Shown piece after piece: positions 25,808 to 39,700 of a DNA stretch of 64,000 bases. Position numbers and translations under genes: made by a program. The notes under the pieces are model-generated. The model was not told the DNA's origin. It saw only the letters and a program-made list of their open reading frames with translations, and searched no databases. Each line of letters starts with the position of its first letter. Position 1 is the stretch's first letter. This DNA is from Polytrichum commune (taxonomy: Eukaryota > Streptophyta > Polytrichopsida > Polytrichales > Polytrichaceae), in contig OX485806.1 in assembly GCA_950295325.1 (NCBI GenBank), positions 1,736,001-1,800,000 on the forward strand. Direction: 5' to 3'.

Positions 25808-28800
25808 CTAAGGTCCCACATGCTTCATGATGCCACTTTCGAGGAGGTGCTTCACTTCATTGAAACTAAGACTCGGAGCATGGATGAAAGTGTCTTCGTA
25901 TTGATCCAAGTTGCAGGTCACACGGAAGATGAAGTACAAGTGCTTGCAGTTCACCCAAGTGCGCCGCTTTCCAAGTGCTCTCGCTGACATCTCCACGAAA
26001 TCTGGGCAGGTGCACGACGGGAAGGTGCTGATAGTGATACGGTACTCTTCAACCTTAGCCTTCTTTCGGGACTGGAAGAGAATGATGCAGCCGATCCCTG
26101 GGTGAGGTATCATTGTGACGGAGGTGATTTGTCCGTCGACGTCGAGGGTTGACTCCCACTTGTTGCGTTGTTGGACGCATGGTCCGTTGTTACTGCGTCG
26201 GATCTTCTTTCCAAACCTCAGCGTAGGGTATTGATCGGCTTGGGCCGGGGTAGGGAGTTCGGCCATGGATGAGGCAACATTGGAAGAGTCGCCGAAGAGT
26301 CTTCTGGGTGACACATCTTGACGATGCTGAAGTTGGAATCCCCCTTCTTCAAGGGCCAGAACGTCCTGGAGAGTGAGGTTTGTCCCAGTGAGGACAGGCC
26401 AGACGTCCGGGACATCCGGACGGTGCTGCACCCACTTCCTCCTGGTGCCTTTGACACATCTTTCAATGTCGTCATTGCAGAAGAAGAATTGTGTCAAGAA
26501 TTCCTTGTTCTTCTTGTAGTCGCGCATGTAGCCGGTGTACGTAGGAGCTGGAGTACTTTTACCATGCCGAACGATCTTCTGGGTGCACTTGGTCTTTGTG
26601 CGAGCTTGCATGGCGAAGCAGGCCTTGGCGGAAGTCTTGGGCAGTCTAGAAATGTGCCACTTGGAGACATCGCAGTGGGTCTCCTGAATGTTATTGACGT
26701 GGGTGACCCGTTGTGGAATCGATTTCTCGGGTGATTGTGCTAGGGGCAGGTCTGATGGTGTGGAGGAATCCGTACGTGCCTTGGTTGACCTAGTGCTCAC
26801 TCGTGGATGAGAGAAGCTAACCTTGTCGGGTCTATGTGAATCATGATCAGAACCAGGGGGCATATCAAGTTTGCGCTTGGTGGTGCCAAAGACCTCCTCT
26901 CCTTCGAGTTGGGGTTTGCGGGTGCACCAATGCTCTGCTCCAGGCATGTGCTCGAGTGCTGCAACAATTCTCTTGGCGTCACCGGATCGTTGTGCAGCAC
27001 GAAGGCGGAGTTCTTCCTTTCCTGGGCCAGTACCAGAGCGATCACCCTTCAAGTAGGCGTAGTAGTTCGTACATTGCATGAACGCCCTCACAAAATCATC
27101 GACGGTCGCAACATACAGATCAGAGCCACGGTTTCCAGACTGCTGAAGCCATTTGTTAAGGACTGTCTCGGAGAGGTTGCAAGATGGCATCTCTGCCAAC
27201 TCAGAATCTGTGAAATTCTGAGAGAAATCAAGAAAATGTAGTGAGAACGCTTTGTACAAAAACAGGCTAAAATCCTAAACTGACACCCACAAACAAAAAA
27301 ACCCACAAAAACAAAACAAAATCCAAAAAAAAATTCGGACCAAAAAGCGAAACACACACTGTGGGTGGGTACTCACTAGTTGCATGAAACCACCCCATTG
27401 ACGGTAACGAAAGTGCCAGAATGCAAGCCATGTATCAAGGTCTTTGATTCCTTCCTCGGATGCAGCTCCAGAGGATAGCCACCAAGCCCGGATGGCAAGA
27501 TAACGGGACTCGGACTGCTCGGGAGTCTTGGCATCCTTGTACTGCTTGCATAACAACTTGTGTTGCTGTTGGAGGTCGGGCTTGATATGGGTGGCGGTGT
27601 GGCGCTCCATAGACACTGTCCAATGCAATAGACATGTCCTCTCGCGAGACTCCATAGGAACCTTGGGATCACCGTTGCCATAGATAATCCTAACTGCATT
27701 CCAATTGGCTTGTGCACTGTCCGCCATGAACCCTTTGAAGTTAACTTTAGCAATGCCATGTTTGAGCATAACTTCATTGAGCCCATGCCATAGAAGGCTC
27801 TGCGCCGCGACATCCTCAGACTGCATATCACAAACCGCAATAGTCATAACCCGGCAGTAGGCCGAGTCATAGACATGGCAAGCCATGGTCGTCCACCCCT
27901 TGACACGCTTGACATGGTCAAACATGACCCAAGCATCCTGCAAATCACCGTGTGGTTGCATTCTCCTGACAAGGTCCACTCCAGACACAGGGCCCACCTC
28001 GGACATCTTGAAGACGTAGACTTTCTCCAACAGCTTTCCTTGGCCTGGGAATTTATTTTCTTGCACATAGGGCCAACTGCTATGACCTCTAAGTCCGGTG
28101 ATGCTGTCAATGATCCCCCCTCGGCCAATGCGCTTGAAGGAAGTGACAGTGTTTCCAATACTCGGGGTGCTGAGGTGTTGGTACCTGTCCATGACAAACT
28201 TCATGGACTCGAGGTCCATAACTTTATTGGGATCAGATCCCGTGCGTAGAAGATACTTGGCCAGGAACTCTTTACTTGCAGCCAATGCAATGGCAGAGTT
28301 GGTGGCGGTGGGAGTCCGCTCAACCTCTCTACCAATGAGATCATGAATTTCGACCTTAGACTCTCTACAGACACCTTGCGAAACGGGGTGATGGTGATGA
28401 CCCATATGGATGCATGCACGAGTCATGTCACCTCTGCCAAGAACATAGTACATCTTAGCCTGGCAAGTATCAAGACAATAGGGTGGTGTCTTACAGACCT
28501 TACAAACGAGAGATGACCCAGCTGGGGGATCAGCATCTGCGGTGAAGGGTGAGGGGGTACAGCCTTCCCATTCGGTCTCGTTGACGTCAGTGGCTCGATT
28601 GGGGCGGTTGAGATAATCACATCCCTCGTTATGACAGCAGAGATGGCCAACACAAGATGAAAACCGGAAGGTCAAGCCGAGATCATTAGTAATGTTAGAG
28701 GTCTTTGTCCTACACCAAGCATGACCGTCGAAACGCTTGTCCATACCGAACATGAGTCTAGCATGGGAATGGGGAGCATCAGCTCCGAGAGGAGGAAACT

Positions 28801-29476
28801 CAAAGATGACGTCGCCGACAAAAACAGAGGGGAGGAAGTCAACCTTCTCATGCCTAACGGATTCATAATCAATACTCTTGAGGATGTTCTTGGACCCTGG
28901 TCGGGTTGCAAGCAACTTCAATTGCTGGACAACACTGGGACGATCTATGGAGACACCTGGGTGAACTGGGGGTCTGGAAGTAGGTGGTTGACTCACAGTA
29001 GGTGAGTGTGGAATCCTGAGAGGATTGATGAAGGGTTGATCTTGCGATGGAGGTGGGGTAATGTCTGAGGCAGGTGGCACATCATCATCAGAGTCATCGC
29101 TGAGCAAGGTAACCTCTTGGATGTCGGGCTCCTTCTTGACCGTCGCCAGAAGAGGAGCCTGCGTGGTGGAGGTGAGGGACACGCCTGGTGTAAGCAACAC
29201 AGTTGTGGTGGCCATCTCCGACTCGGTGACGCCTATGGCCTTGTACTTTGCAGGGAGCAAAAACCAAACCCTACCATCGTCAATGCGAAAGGACATCTGA
29301 AGGACAGTGTGACTCAAGTCACCGTTGTCATCAAAGACCTCTTCCTCGACATGAATTGAGTCTGGGTGGAATCTAAACCTCAGACTAAGGAACGACTCCG
29401 CGACTTTGGCTAGACCATCATCTCCTAGAGGGATCATAAGGGGGATGGAATGGTGCAGTGCTCGGATGGTGGCCAT
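25808..29476 (-). CDS. MULE-like transposase with GCM/WRKY-like zinc cluster and SWIM finger, two exons
   Basis: Exon 1 runs 29476-27377 (700 codons) and exon 2 27217-25808, joined in phase 0 across a 159-bp GT-AG intron, giving about 1169 residues with no internal stop. The first 230 residues are acidic, with an LLSDDSDDD segment. Residues about 270-365 hold a Cys/His cluster (CCHNEGCDYL, CKVCKTPPYC, HMGHHHH) like the GCM1/WRKY-type fingers known from some Mutator-like transposases. The catalytic core follows, with Asp in WVMFDH (about residue 520) and in FMADSAQANW (about 586); the third acidic residue is uncertain. RTCLLHW after it fits the Cys/His insert typical of MULEs. A SWIM zinc finger near residue 1100 reads CTCPDF, then NCKHLYF. 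Intactness suggests an active or domesticated copy. A broken paralogue is at 56245-56400. Family assignment is from motifs only. Confidence 0.8.
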
Positions 29477-29560
29477 TGTAGAAGGAATGTAAATGCGAGC
29501 ATACAGAAGGGAGTGGCCAAATGGGCAATGGAATTAAGCTGAGCAGAAAGTGGGGCGGTG

Positions 29561-29566
29561 TATATA
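29561..29566 (-). promoter_or_regulatory. Candidate TATA box of the MULE-like transposase gene
   Basis: On the minus strand TATATA lies about 85 bp upstream of the ATG at 29476, in the context CACTATATACACC, a suitable place for a core promoter with a short leader. No transcript evidence is available. Confidence 0.4.
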
Positions 29567-29942
29567 GTGATGTGGTTAGAAGGGCATGGCAAGATGGAAT
29601 CTATGAAAGACGGCGGAGACTTGGATTAGTAGTGGAATAATAAGCGGACTCATGATAGCAACATGATTAAGAACTGAAAATGCAATGCAACAATTACTTA
29701 AGTTAGTCATGAACATATGCCAATCCAATGTAGATATATTAAGAACAAACATGAGGCTGAATGCCGAGAGCCGTAATTATAAATACACCAGAGACCACGT
29801 GAACCATTTAGTGGATGTAAGCGACATTAAAATAGATATTGGCAAATAAGGTCATAAGAATGACAGCCGCCACGAATAATGTGGAGAGCATGATAGTAGC
29901 TATGCAATAATAAATTCTAACAAATAGAATGCAACAATGTGA

Positions 29943-30368
29943 TTAACGACGAAGACGCTTATGGGGACCTTTGCCATTTTTGTCACCGTCATGTTTATGA
30001 CAATGGTCAATCCCTAAACTATGAACTGCAATGCATCCTGCGCAACCGAGTCCTTGATGTTTGGGACGTGGGGCACCCCTTGATAGAGATCTAGAGTAAG
30101 TTCCCGGTTTAATAACCCCTACTTTAGAATAGGCATGATTCTGGAAAGTAGACTTGTCCTCTATCATCTTTGCATCATCCGCCTGCAAAGATGGAGACCG
30201 TGGATGTGGAGTGTGATCTGCGACTGCCGGAGTAACGGAGCAGTCAGGGGGGTTGGCAATCTTCATGTTGTTGTCGACTGCAGAACCATCGATGGACAAC
30301 GTGGTGTGAATTTGAGATGAAATAGGAGCACCTAAAGGAGCAAGACTTGGGAGACCATCAGTACCCAT
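29943..30368 (-). CDS. Small basic protein with Cys/His tail, upstream of the transposase
   Basis: An open frame of 141 residues from ATG 30368 to the stop at 29943. I prefer this ATG because the frame further upstream is hydrophobic and AT-rich, unlike the rest. The body is rich in Ser, Pro and Asp. The C-terminus has two Cys and several His (CAGC, then HSLGIDHCHKHDGDKNGK) and ends in basic GPHKRLRR, compatible with a small metal-binding and nuclear-targeting tail. It is on the same strand as, and about 470 bp upstream of, the MULE-like transposase, so it may be a second gene of that element, as some MULEs carry accessory genes. No family was recognised and it could still be a chance frame. 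Confidence 0.4.
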   Translation of the reverse strand: MGTDGLPSLAPLGAPISSQIHTTLSIDGSAVDNNMKIANPPDCSVTPAVADHTPHPRSPSLQADDAKMIEDKSTFQNHAYSKVGVIKPGTYSRSLSRGAPRPKHQGLGCAGCIAVHSLGIDHCHKHDGDKNGKGPHKRLRR

Positions 30369-30739
30369 TGGAGAAGGATATGATGATATGACATGAAGGA
30401 ATGGGTACAAGTAATGGGGTATTATATACACTAAGGGTAGACACCAATACCCGAATATTTGACAACCTGGTAGATCAATTAATAGACAATATATATTCAT
30501 GTAAATAGTGGACAACATGTTTCATTTAGGATTAGATGTACTACCATAATAGTCATTACTTTATCAAAACAATATAGCTGACACCGATTAGGTAGATTAG
30601 ACACTAGCGGCGCCTTTTGTAGTGTTTTAATGCAGTGTGGATAAACCGAGGAATAAATAAAGAAATTGCAGGTTAATTATCTAAATCCAAGATAATAGGA
30701 ACATAATCATGGCGCCTAGATGCTTGAGTATGGTAAGAG

Positions 30740-33700
30740 ATGAACACTCGGTCGAGAGCGAGAGCAGAACGAGAAGTGAGGAGGAGTATTGAGAAACAGA
30801 GGCGGATTGAGAGAAATGAGAGGTTCGCTACTAGAGATAACGTAGTGACCCCGTACAAATTGAGGTCAACCATGGGAAGAAAAGGAGATAATTCAAAAAA
30901 AACTACTCACAGTCGTTCAAAGCGATATGTTGAGTCATTTGAAAAGGCGGAGGTTGCTCCCATTAGGTTATTCTCTTTAGGAGAGGAAGACAACTCTGTG
31001 GAAAACGAAGAAATTCAGGTATGCTCTGGTTACATTACATTCATGTTGAATTTATTCAAAGTTTATGAGTCCCCGGCATAGTTGGCTTGAAAGGGAATCA
31101 TTATGTCTTTAGAGGCAGCTCCCCTATACAATCAACATCAATTGTTGAAGATACTTTGTCGCATCATTGCAAGTTTGGAACCAAACCTAAACCTGGTTCC
31201 GGGCAGAGGCAACAACAACCAGGAAGCGCAGCATCGAGTGAATCTACTTCGGAAAACACTAGGCAACAGATCATTCGGAACAGTGAGGACGTTGAGTGCG
31301 AAGAGGAAAGATTGGGTCGAGAGGAAGCCAACATGGAGACCGATGGCGAGTACTCTACAGAAGAGGTCAACCAGTTAAACCAATGAAAATTATTTCAATT
31401 TGTCTTGTTGTTTGGAATGTAAATAATGAAGGGTAGGGTTTCATTCCCCGAACCCTGATTGTTTTCCTAAATCTAAATCGTAGAAGGTGGGCTATAGGTT
31501 TAGATTTCAGGTTCTCCCATTATGTGGTTGTTGAATATATGGGGTTCGGGACCGAACCCTTCATTTGGAGGTCCCTAAGTGGCCTCATTTCAAGTTAGAA
31601 TCTTACACTTTGAAGCCTCGGCTCTACATTGAGATTTCGGGTGCTCACTTTATATATGTGTAGTTGGCCTCAATTCAGGTTAGAATCTAACACCTTGAAG
31701 GAAGGCTATAGGCTCATATTTCAGGTTCTCGCATTATGAGGCTATCCAATATATGGGGTTCGGGACCGAACCCTTCATTTGCAGGTGAATAAGTGGCCTC
31801 ATTTCAAGTTGGAAGCTAACGAATGAAGCCTCGGTTCTAGGTTGAGATTTCGGGTGCTCACTTTATATAAGTCCAGATGGCCTCATTTCAGGTTAGAATC
31901 TAACACTTTGAAGCCTCGGCTCTACATTGAGATTTCGGGTGCTCACTTTATATATGTCTAGTTGGCCTCATTTCAGGTTAGAATCTAACACTTTGAAGCC
32001 TCGGCTCTACTTTGAGAATTCGTGTGCTCACTTTATATATGTCTAGTTGGCCTCATTTCACGTTGGAATCTTACAATTAGAGGCCTCCTCTCTAGGTTCA
32101 GATTTTAGGTGATCAATCTATGTTGTCTTAGTTGGCCTCATTTCGGGTTAGAATCTAAGTTTTTGAAAGTGGCATATAGGCTTAGACATCAGGTTATCAC
32201 TTTATGTGGAAGTCCAATATATGGGTTTCGGGACCGAAACCTTCCTTTGGAGGTCCCTGGGTGGCCTCATTTCAACTTTGAAACGAACACTTTGAAGCCT
32301 CGGCTCCACTTTGAGATTTCGGGTGCTCACTTTATGTATGTCTTGTTGGCCTCATTTCATGTTAGAATCTTGATTTTGAAGGTGGGCTATAGGCTAAGAT
32401 TTCAGGTTCTCACTCTATGTTGATTTAGTTCGCCTCATTTAAGGTTAGAATCTAACTCTTTGAAAGTGGCCTATAGGCTTAGATCTCTGGTAGTCACTTT
32501 ATGTGGGTGTCCAATATATGGGTTTCGGGACCGAAACCTTCCTTTTGAGGTCCCTAAATGGCCTCATTTCAAGATAGAATCTTACATTTTGAAGCCTCGG
32601 CTCTACTTTGAGAATTCGGGTACTAAGTTTATATAAGTCTAGTTGGCCTCATTTCAGGTTAGAATCTAACACTTTGAAGCCTCGGCTCTACATTGAGATT
32701 TCGGGTGCTCACTTTAGATAAGTCTACATGGCCTCATTTCAGGTTAGAATCTGACACCTTGAAGGAGGGCTATAGGCTCAGATTTCAAGTTCTCATAATT
32801 ATGTGGCTGTCCAATATATGGGGTTCGGGACCGAACCCTTCATTTGGAGGTGCCTAAGTGGCCTCATTTCAGGTTAGAAGCTAACGAATGAAGCCTCGGT
32901 TCTAGGTTCAGATTTCGGGTGCTCACTTTAGATAAGTCTACATGGCCTCATTTCAGGTTAGAATCTCACACCTTGAAGGAGGGCTATAGGCTCAGATTTC
33001 AAGTTCTTATAATTATGTGGTTGTCCAATATATGGGGTTCGGGACCGAACCCTTCATTTGGAGGTGCCTAAGTGGCCTCATTTCAGGTTAGAAGCTAACG
33101 AATGAAGCCTCGGTTCTAGGTTCAGATTTCGGGTGCTCACTTTAGATAAGTCTACATGGCCTCATTTCAGGTTAGAATCTCACACCTTGAAGGAGGGCTA
33201 TAGGCTCAGATTTCAAGTTCTTATAATTATGTGGTTGTCCAATATATGGGGTTCGGGACCGAACCCTTCATTTGGAGGTGCCTAAGTGGCCTCATTTCAG
33301 GTTAGAAGCTAACGAATGAAGCCTCGGTTCTAGGTTCAGATTTCGGGTGCTCACTTTATATAAGTCTACATGGCCTCATTTCAGGTTAGAATCTCACACC
33401 TTAAAGCCTCGGCTCTTCTTTGAGAATTCGGGTGCTCACTTTATATATGTCTAGTTGGCCTCATTTCAGGTTAGAATCTCACACCTTGAAGGAGGGCTAT
33501 ATGCTCAGATTTCAAGTTCTCATAATTATGTGGCTGTCCAATATATGGGGTTCGGGACCGAACCCTTCATTTGGAGGTGCCTAAGTGGCTTCATTTCAGG
33601 TTAGAAGCTAACGAATGAAGCCTCGGTTCTAGGTTCAGATTTCGGGTGCTCACTTTATATAAGTCTACATGGCCTCATTTCAGGTTAGAATCTCACACCT

Positions 33701-36700
33701 TGAAGCCTTGGCTCTACTTTGAGAATTCGGGTGCTCACTTTATATATGTCTAGTTGGCCTCATTTCAGGTTAGAATCTGACACCTTGAAGGAGGGCTATA
33801 GGCTCAGATTTCAAGTTCTCACATTATCTGGTTGTCCAATATATGGGGTCCGGGACCGAACCCTTCATTTGGAGGTGCCTAAGTGCCCTCATTTCAGGTT
33901 AGAAGCTAACGAATGAAGCCTCGGTTCTAGGTTCTGATTTCGGGTGCTCACTTTATATAAGTCTACATGGCCTCATTTCAGGTTAGAATCTCACACCTTG
34001 AAGGAGGGCTATAGGCTCAGATTTCAAGTTCTCATAATTATGTGGCTGTCCAATATATGGGGTTCGGGACCGAACCCTTCATTTGGAGGTGCCTAAGTGG
34101 CCTCATTTCAGGTTAGAAGCTAACGAATGAAGCCTCGGTTCTAGGTTCAGATTTCGGGTGCTCACTTTATATAAGTCTACATGGCCTCATTTCAGGTTAG
34201 AATCTCACACCTTGAAGCCTCGGCTCTACTTTGAGAATTCGGGTGCTCACTTTATATATGTCTAGTTGGCCTCATTTCAGGTTAGAAGCTAACGAATGAA
34301 GCCTCGGTTCTAGGTTCAGATTTCGGGTGCTCATTTTATATAAGTCTACATGGCCTCATTTCAGGTTAGAATCTCACACCTCTAAGCCTCGGCTCTACTT
34401 TGAAAATTCGGGTGCTCACTTTATATATGTCTAGTTGGCCTCATTTCAGGTTAGAATCTCACACCTTGAAGGAGGGCTATAGGCTCAGATTTCAAGTTCT
34501 CACATTATGTGGTTGTCCAATATATGGGGTTCGGGACCGAACCCTTCATTTGGAGGTGCCTAAGTGGCCTCATTTCAGGTTAGAAGCTAACGAATGAAGC
34601 CTCGGTTCTAGGTTCAGATTTCGGGTGCTCACTTTATATAAGTCTACATGGCCTCATTTCAGGTTAGAATCTCACACCTTGAAGCCTTGGCCCTACTTTG
34701 AGAATTCGGGTGCTCACTTTATATATGTCTAGTTGGCCTCATTTCAAGTTAGAATGTAGTATTTGAAGCTGGGCTCTAGGCTTAGATTTCACGTTCTCAG
34801 ATTATGTGGCTGTCAAATATATATGGGGTTCGGGACCGAAACCTTCCTTGGGAGGTCCCTAGGTGGGCTCATTTCAAATTATAAACTAACACTTTCAAGC
34901 CTCGGCTATACTTTGAGATTTCAAATGCTCACTTTATATGTGTGTAGTTGGCCTCATTTCAGGTTAGAATGTAGTACTTGAAGATGGGCTATAGGCTAAG
35001 ATTTCAGGTTCTCACATTATATGGCTCTAATGGTTAGAAGTTAATTACAAAGCAACATTATCAATTTGGGTCAAATGATACCTACTTTGATCTACAATGT
35101 GTTGACTCTTTGGTAGGTGCATGCTATATCTTCGCCACCTTCGACACAAGTATCGGAGGGAAAGCTTCCAGATATGGATATACTAGAGGACGAGCATGAG
35201 ATAGAAGAAGAGTCTCTTAGAGATAATGCTCACTTTCTAGGTAGTGAGGATGAGATTCGGACCAGGCAAAAAGTTAACTCTGTGGCCACGATTACAAGCT
35301 TGATATTTCAACCAAACAGTTCTTCGCGATTTAATATTCCGTTGTGCAGATTGATGGCAATGCCAATGGTACGGCCAACTCTGGCATCCGATCTTGCTAA
35401 GCTCGAGCAAGAATTTGTGCATGGATACAGGGAATGCGCTTCGGTCTTTTATGTTACAATCACCAATAAAGACGGAAATACCCATGAAGTGACGGAAGCT
35501 GATAAAGCTTCTTGGGGTCCTATTTGGGACGCCAAAAACGCCATTTTCAAGTCATTTCTCCTCTCGGATCCAGCGTTGGCTCCATTCACAAATTTGATGT
35601 TTTTTGTGTGCGACGGTAACCATAGGCGTCAAGCTTGGTTAAATCACATTGACAGACTTCACCGAACTGATGAGGATTGGCATTATTTGGTGGATTCAAT
35701 TCTCCTGGACACAAAGGGGAAAAATGGACTTGTTATACAAATCATGCACAACATAAACAAGTATGTTCATTCTCTTTTGATATATAATCTTTCATTGAAA
35801 ATTCAATATGATTTCACTTTCTTTCTTACTACGATAATCTAATATCTTCCATTTGATTTTTGTATTTAGACATACAGAGGACTCTCATGTGAAGACCAAC
35901 ATTGTCCATACCCTCTTCAGGGTTCAGAAGTATGGTCTTATGTCAATTGAACAATTCAATGACATTTTGAGTCCAACCGACCTCAAAAAGTACAAGAAGT
36001 CTCAGAAGACTTGGTATTCGTTACCATTACATGTATTTACAAATTTCATATTTCAGGTGCGTCACGGAATAGTCCTAATGATTTTATAAAATATGTAAAC
36101 TTTGATGGTGGGCTATAGGTTAAGATTTCAGGTTCTCACATTTTGTGGATGTCCAATATATGGGGTTCGGGACCGAACCCCAATTAGAAGGTTCCTAAGT
36201 AGCCTCATTTTAGGTTAGAATCTAACACTTTGAAGCCTCGGCTCTAGTTTGATTTTTCACATGCTCACTTTATGTTGGTTTAGTTACCTTCATTTCATGT
36301 TAGAATGTAAATCTTTGAAAGTGGCCTATAGGCTTAGATTTCAGGGTCTCATTTTATGTGGGTGTCCAATATATGGATTTCGGGACCGAAACCTTCCTTT
36401 GGAGGTCTAGAAGGTCACATTTTGAAGCCTCAGCTTCAAGTTTCACATTACAGGTGCTCACTTTATATTTATCTAGTTGGCCTCATTTCACGTTAGAATC
36501 TAACAATAAGAGGCCTCGGCTCTAAGTTCAGATTTAAGGTAAACACTTTATGTTGTTTTAGTTGGCCTCATTTCAGGTTAGACTCTACCTCTAAGTGGCC
36601 TCATTTGAACTTAGAAATTGGCACTTTGAAGCCTCCGCTCTAGTTTGAGATTTCAGGTGCTCACTTTATGTAAGTCTAGTTGCCACATTTCAAGTTAGAA

Positions 36701-39700
36701 TCTAAAATTTTGAAGCCTAGGCTCTAGTATGAGAATTCGGGTGCTCACTTTATGTTGGTTTGGATGGCCTCATTTCAGGTTAGAATCTAACACTTTGAAG
36801 CCTCGGCTCTTGTTTGAGATTTCAGGTGCTCACTTTATATAAGCCTAGTTGGCCTCATTTCAGGTTAGAATCTAACACTTTGAAGCCTAGGCTCTAGTAT
36901 GAGAATTCGGGTGCTCACTTTATGTTGGTTTGGATGGCCTCATTTCAGGTTAGAATCTAACACTTTGAAGCCTCGGCTCTAGTTTGATTTTTCACATGCT
37001 CACTTTATGTTGGTTTAGTTACCTTCATTTCATGTTAGAATGTAAATCTTTGAAAGTGGCCTATAGGCTTAGATTTCAGGGTCTCATTTTATGTGGGTGT
37101 CCAATATATGGGTTTCGGGACCGAAACCTTCCTTTGGAGGTCTAGAAGGTCACATTTTGAAGCCACGGCTTCAAGTTTCACATTACAGGTGCTCACTTTA
37201 TATTTATCTAGTTGGCCTCATTTCAGATTAGAATCTAACAATAAGAGGCCTCGGCTCTAAGTTCAGATTTAAGGTAAACACTTTATATTGTTTTAGTTGG
37301 CCTCATTTCAGGTTAGACTCTACCTCTAAGTGGCCTCATTTGAACTTAGAAACTGGCACTTTGAAGCCTCCGCTCTAGTTTGAGATTTCAGGTGCTCACT
37401 TTATGTAAGTCTAGTTGCCACATTTCAAGTTAGAATCTAACATTTTGAAGCCTAGGCTCTAGTATGAGAATTCGGATGCTCACTTTATGTTGGTTTGGAT
37501 GGCCTCATTTCAGGTTAGAATCTAACACTTTGAAGCCTCGCCTCTTGTTTGAGATTTCAGGTGCTCACTTTATATAAGTCTACTTGGCCTCATTTCAGGT
37601 GCTCACTTTATATAAGTCTACTTGGCCTCATTTCAGGTTAGAATCTAACACTTTGAAGCCTAGGCTCTAATATGAGAATTCGGGTGCTCACTTTAAGTTG
37701 TTTTAGTTGGCCTCATTTCAGGTTATAATCTAAGTCTTTGAAAGTGGCCTATAAGCTTAGATATCAGGTTCTCACATTATGTGGCTGTCCAATATATGGG
37801 TTTCGAGACCAAAACCTTCCTTTTGAGGTCTAGAGGGTCACACCCTGAAGCCCCGACTTCAAGGTTCAATTAAAGGTGCTCACTTTATATATATCTAGTT
37901 GGCCTCATTTCAAGTTATAATCTAACACTTTGAAGCCTCGGCTCTAATTTGATATTTCGGGTGCTCACTTTATATATGTGTGTTTGGCCTCTTTTCAGGT
38001 TAGAATCTAACACTTTGAACCTTCGGCTCTAGTTTGATTTTTCACATGCTCACTTTATGTTGGTTTAATTAGCTTCATTTCAGGTTAGAATGTAAATCTT
38101 TGAAAGTGGCCTATAGGCTTAGATTTCAGGGTCTCATTTTATGTGGGTGTCCAATATATGGGTTTCGGGACCGAAACCTTCCTTTGGAGATCTAGAAGGT
38201 CACATTTTGAAGCCTCGGCTTCAAGTTTCACATTACAGGTGCTCACTTTATATTTATCTAGTTGGCCTCATTTCAGGTTAGAATCTAACAATAAGAGGCC
38301 TCGGCTCTAGGTTCAGATTTAAGGTATACACTTTATGTTGTTTTAGTTGGCCTCATTTCAGGTTAGACTCTAACTCTAAGTGGCCTCATTTGAACTTAGA
38401 AACTGACACTTTGAAGCCTCCGCTCTAGTTTGAGATTTCAGGTGCTCACTTTATATAAGTCTAGTTGCCACATTTCAAGTTAGAATCTAACATTTTGAAG
38501 CCTAGGCTCTAGTATGAGAATTCGGGTGCTCACTTTATTTTGGTTTGGATGGCCTCATTTCAGGTTAGAATCTAACACTTTGAAGCCTCGGCTCTAGTTT
38601 GATTTTTCACATGCTCACTTTATGTTGGTTTAGTTAGCTTCATTTCAGGTTAGAATATAAGTCTTTGAAAGTGGCCTATAAGCTTAGATATGAGGTTCTC
38701 ACATTATGTGGGTGTCCAATATATGGGTTTCGGGACCGAAACCTTCATTTTGAGGTCAAGAGGGTCACATTTTGAAGCCTCGGCTTCAAGGTTCGAATTA
38801 CAGGTGCTCACTTTATATATATGTAGTTGGCCTCATTTCAGGTTAGAATCTAACACTTTGAAGCCTCGGCTTCAAGGTTCGAATTACAGGTGCTCACTTT
38901 ATATATATGTAGTTGGCCTCATTTCAGGTTAGAATCTAACACTTTGAAGCCTCGGCTTCAAGGTTCGAATTACAGGTGCTCACTTTATATATATGTAGTT
39001 GGCCTCATTTCAGGTTAGAATCTAACACTTTGAAGCCTCGGCTCTAGTTTGAGATTTCGGGTGCTCACTTTATATAAGTCTAGTTGGCCACATTTCAGGT
39101 TAAAATCAAAGACATTGAAGCCCTGGATATAGGTTCAGATTTCAGGTCTCACTTAATGTTTTGGATTTGATGGCCTCATTTCAGGTTAGATTCTAACAAT
39201 GTGAAGCCTCGGCTCTAGGTTCAGATTTCGGGTGCTCTCATTTGTCTAGCTCTAGTTCAGTTCTTTTGTCCAAAACATCTTGTCCAACTTATTAATTTCA
39301 TTTTCATTTCAAAATTTGGTTTCCTCGTTCTTGTTCTCTCTTTGTGCAGCATGAGCTGGGTCTCGCTGCCGACGAGGGTGCACGTCAGCTTGTGGAGCAA
39401 TCAAAAGGAGAAGTCTCCCCTGCTGACAAGGCGGCTGCGATGAAAGCCGCAGTTGAGAAGAGATCTCTGGCACTTCGCATGAAAATGGGAAAATTGGTTG
39501 CTGTGGCGAACCCGGAGCTTACCGACGGTTGGCTACGTGAGGTACGCACCCTGATCCTTTGTCCATATCAATCTTTTAAGCTTCTCCGTTTGACTGAGGA
39601 ATTCACAAGAGCTCTGTCTTTCAGATTGAGCGACATTACACGTTAAACTCACTTTCCCCGGACCTCAACTTAGAGAAGTTGCAGCTCATTGCAACTTCAA

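Noticed and set aside
32109-34981. Several 65-104-residue frames in the gene A introns
   Set aside because: Translations of the tandem repeat; the same peptide recurs with the repeat unit and has no start or splice context.
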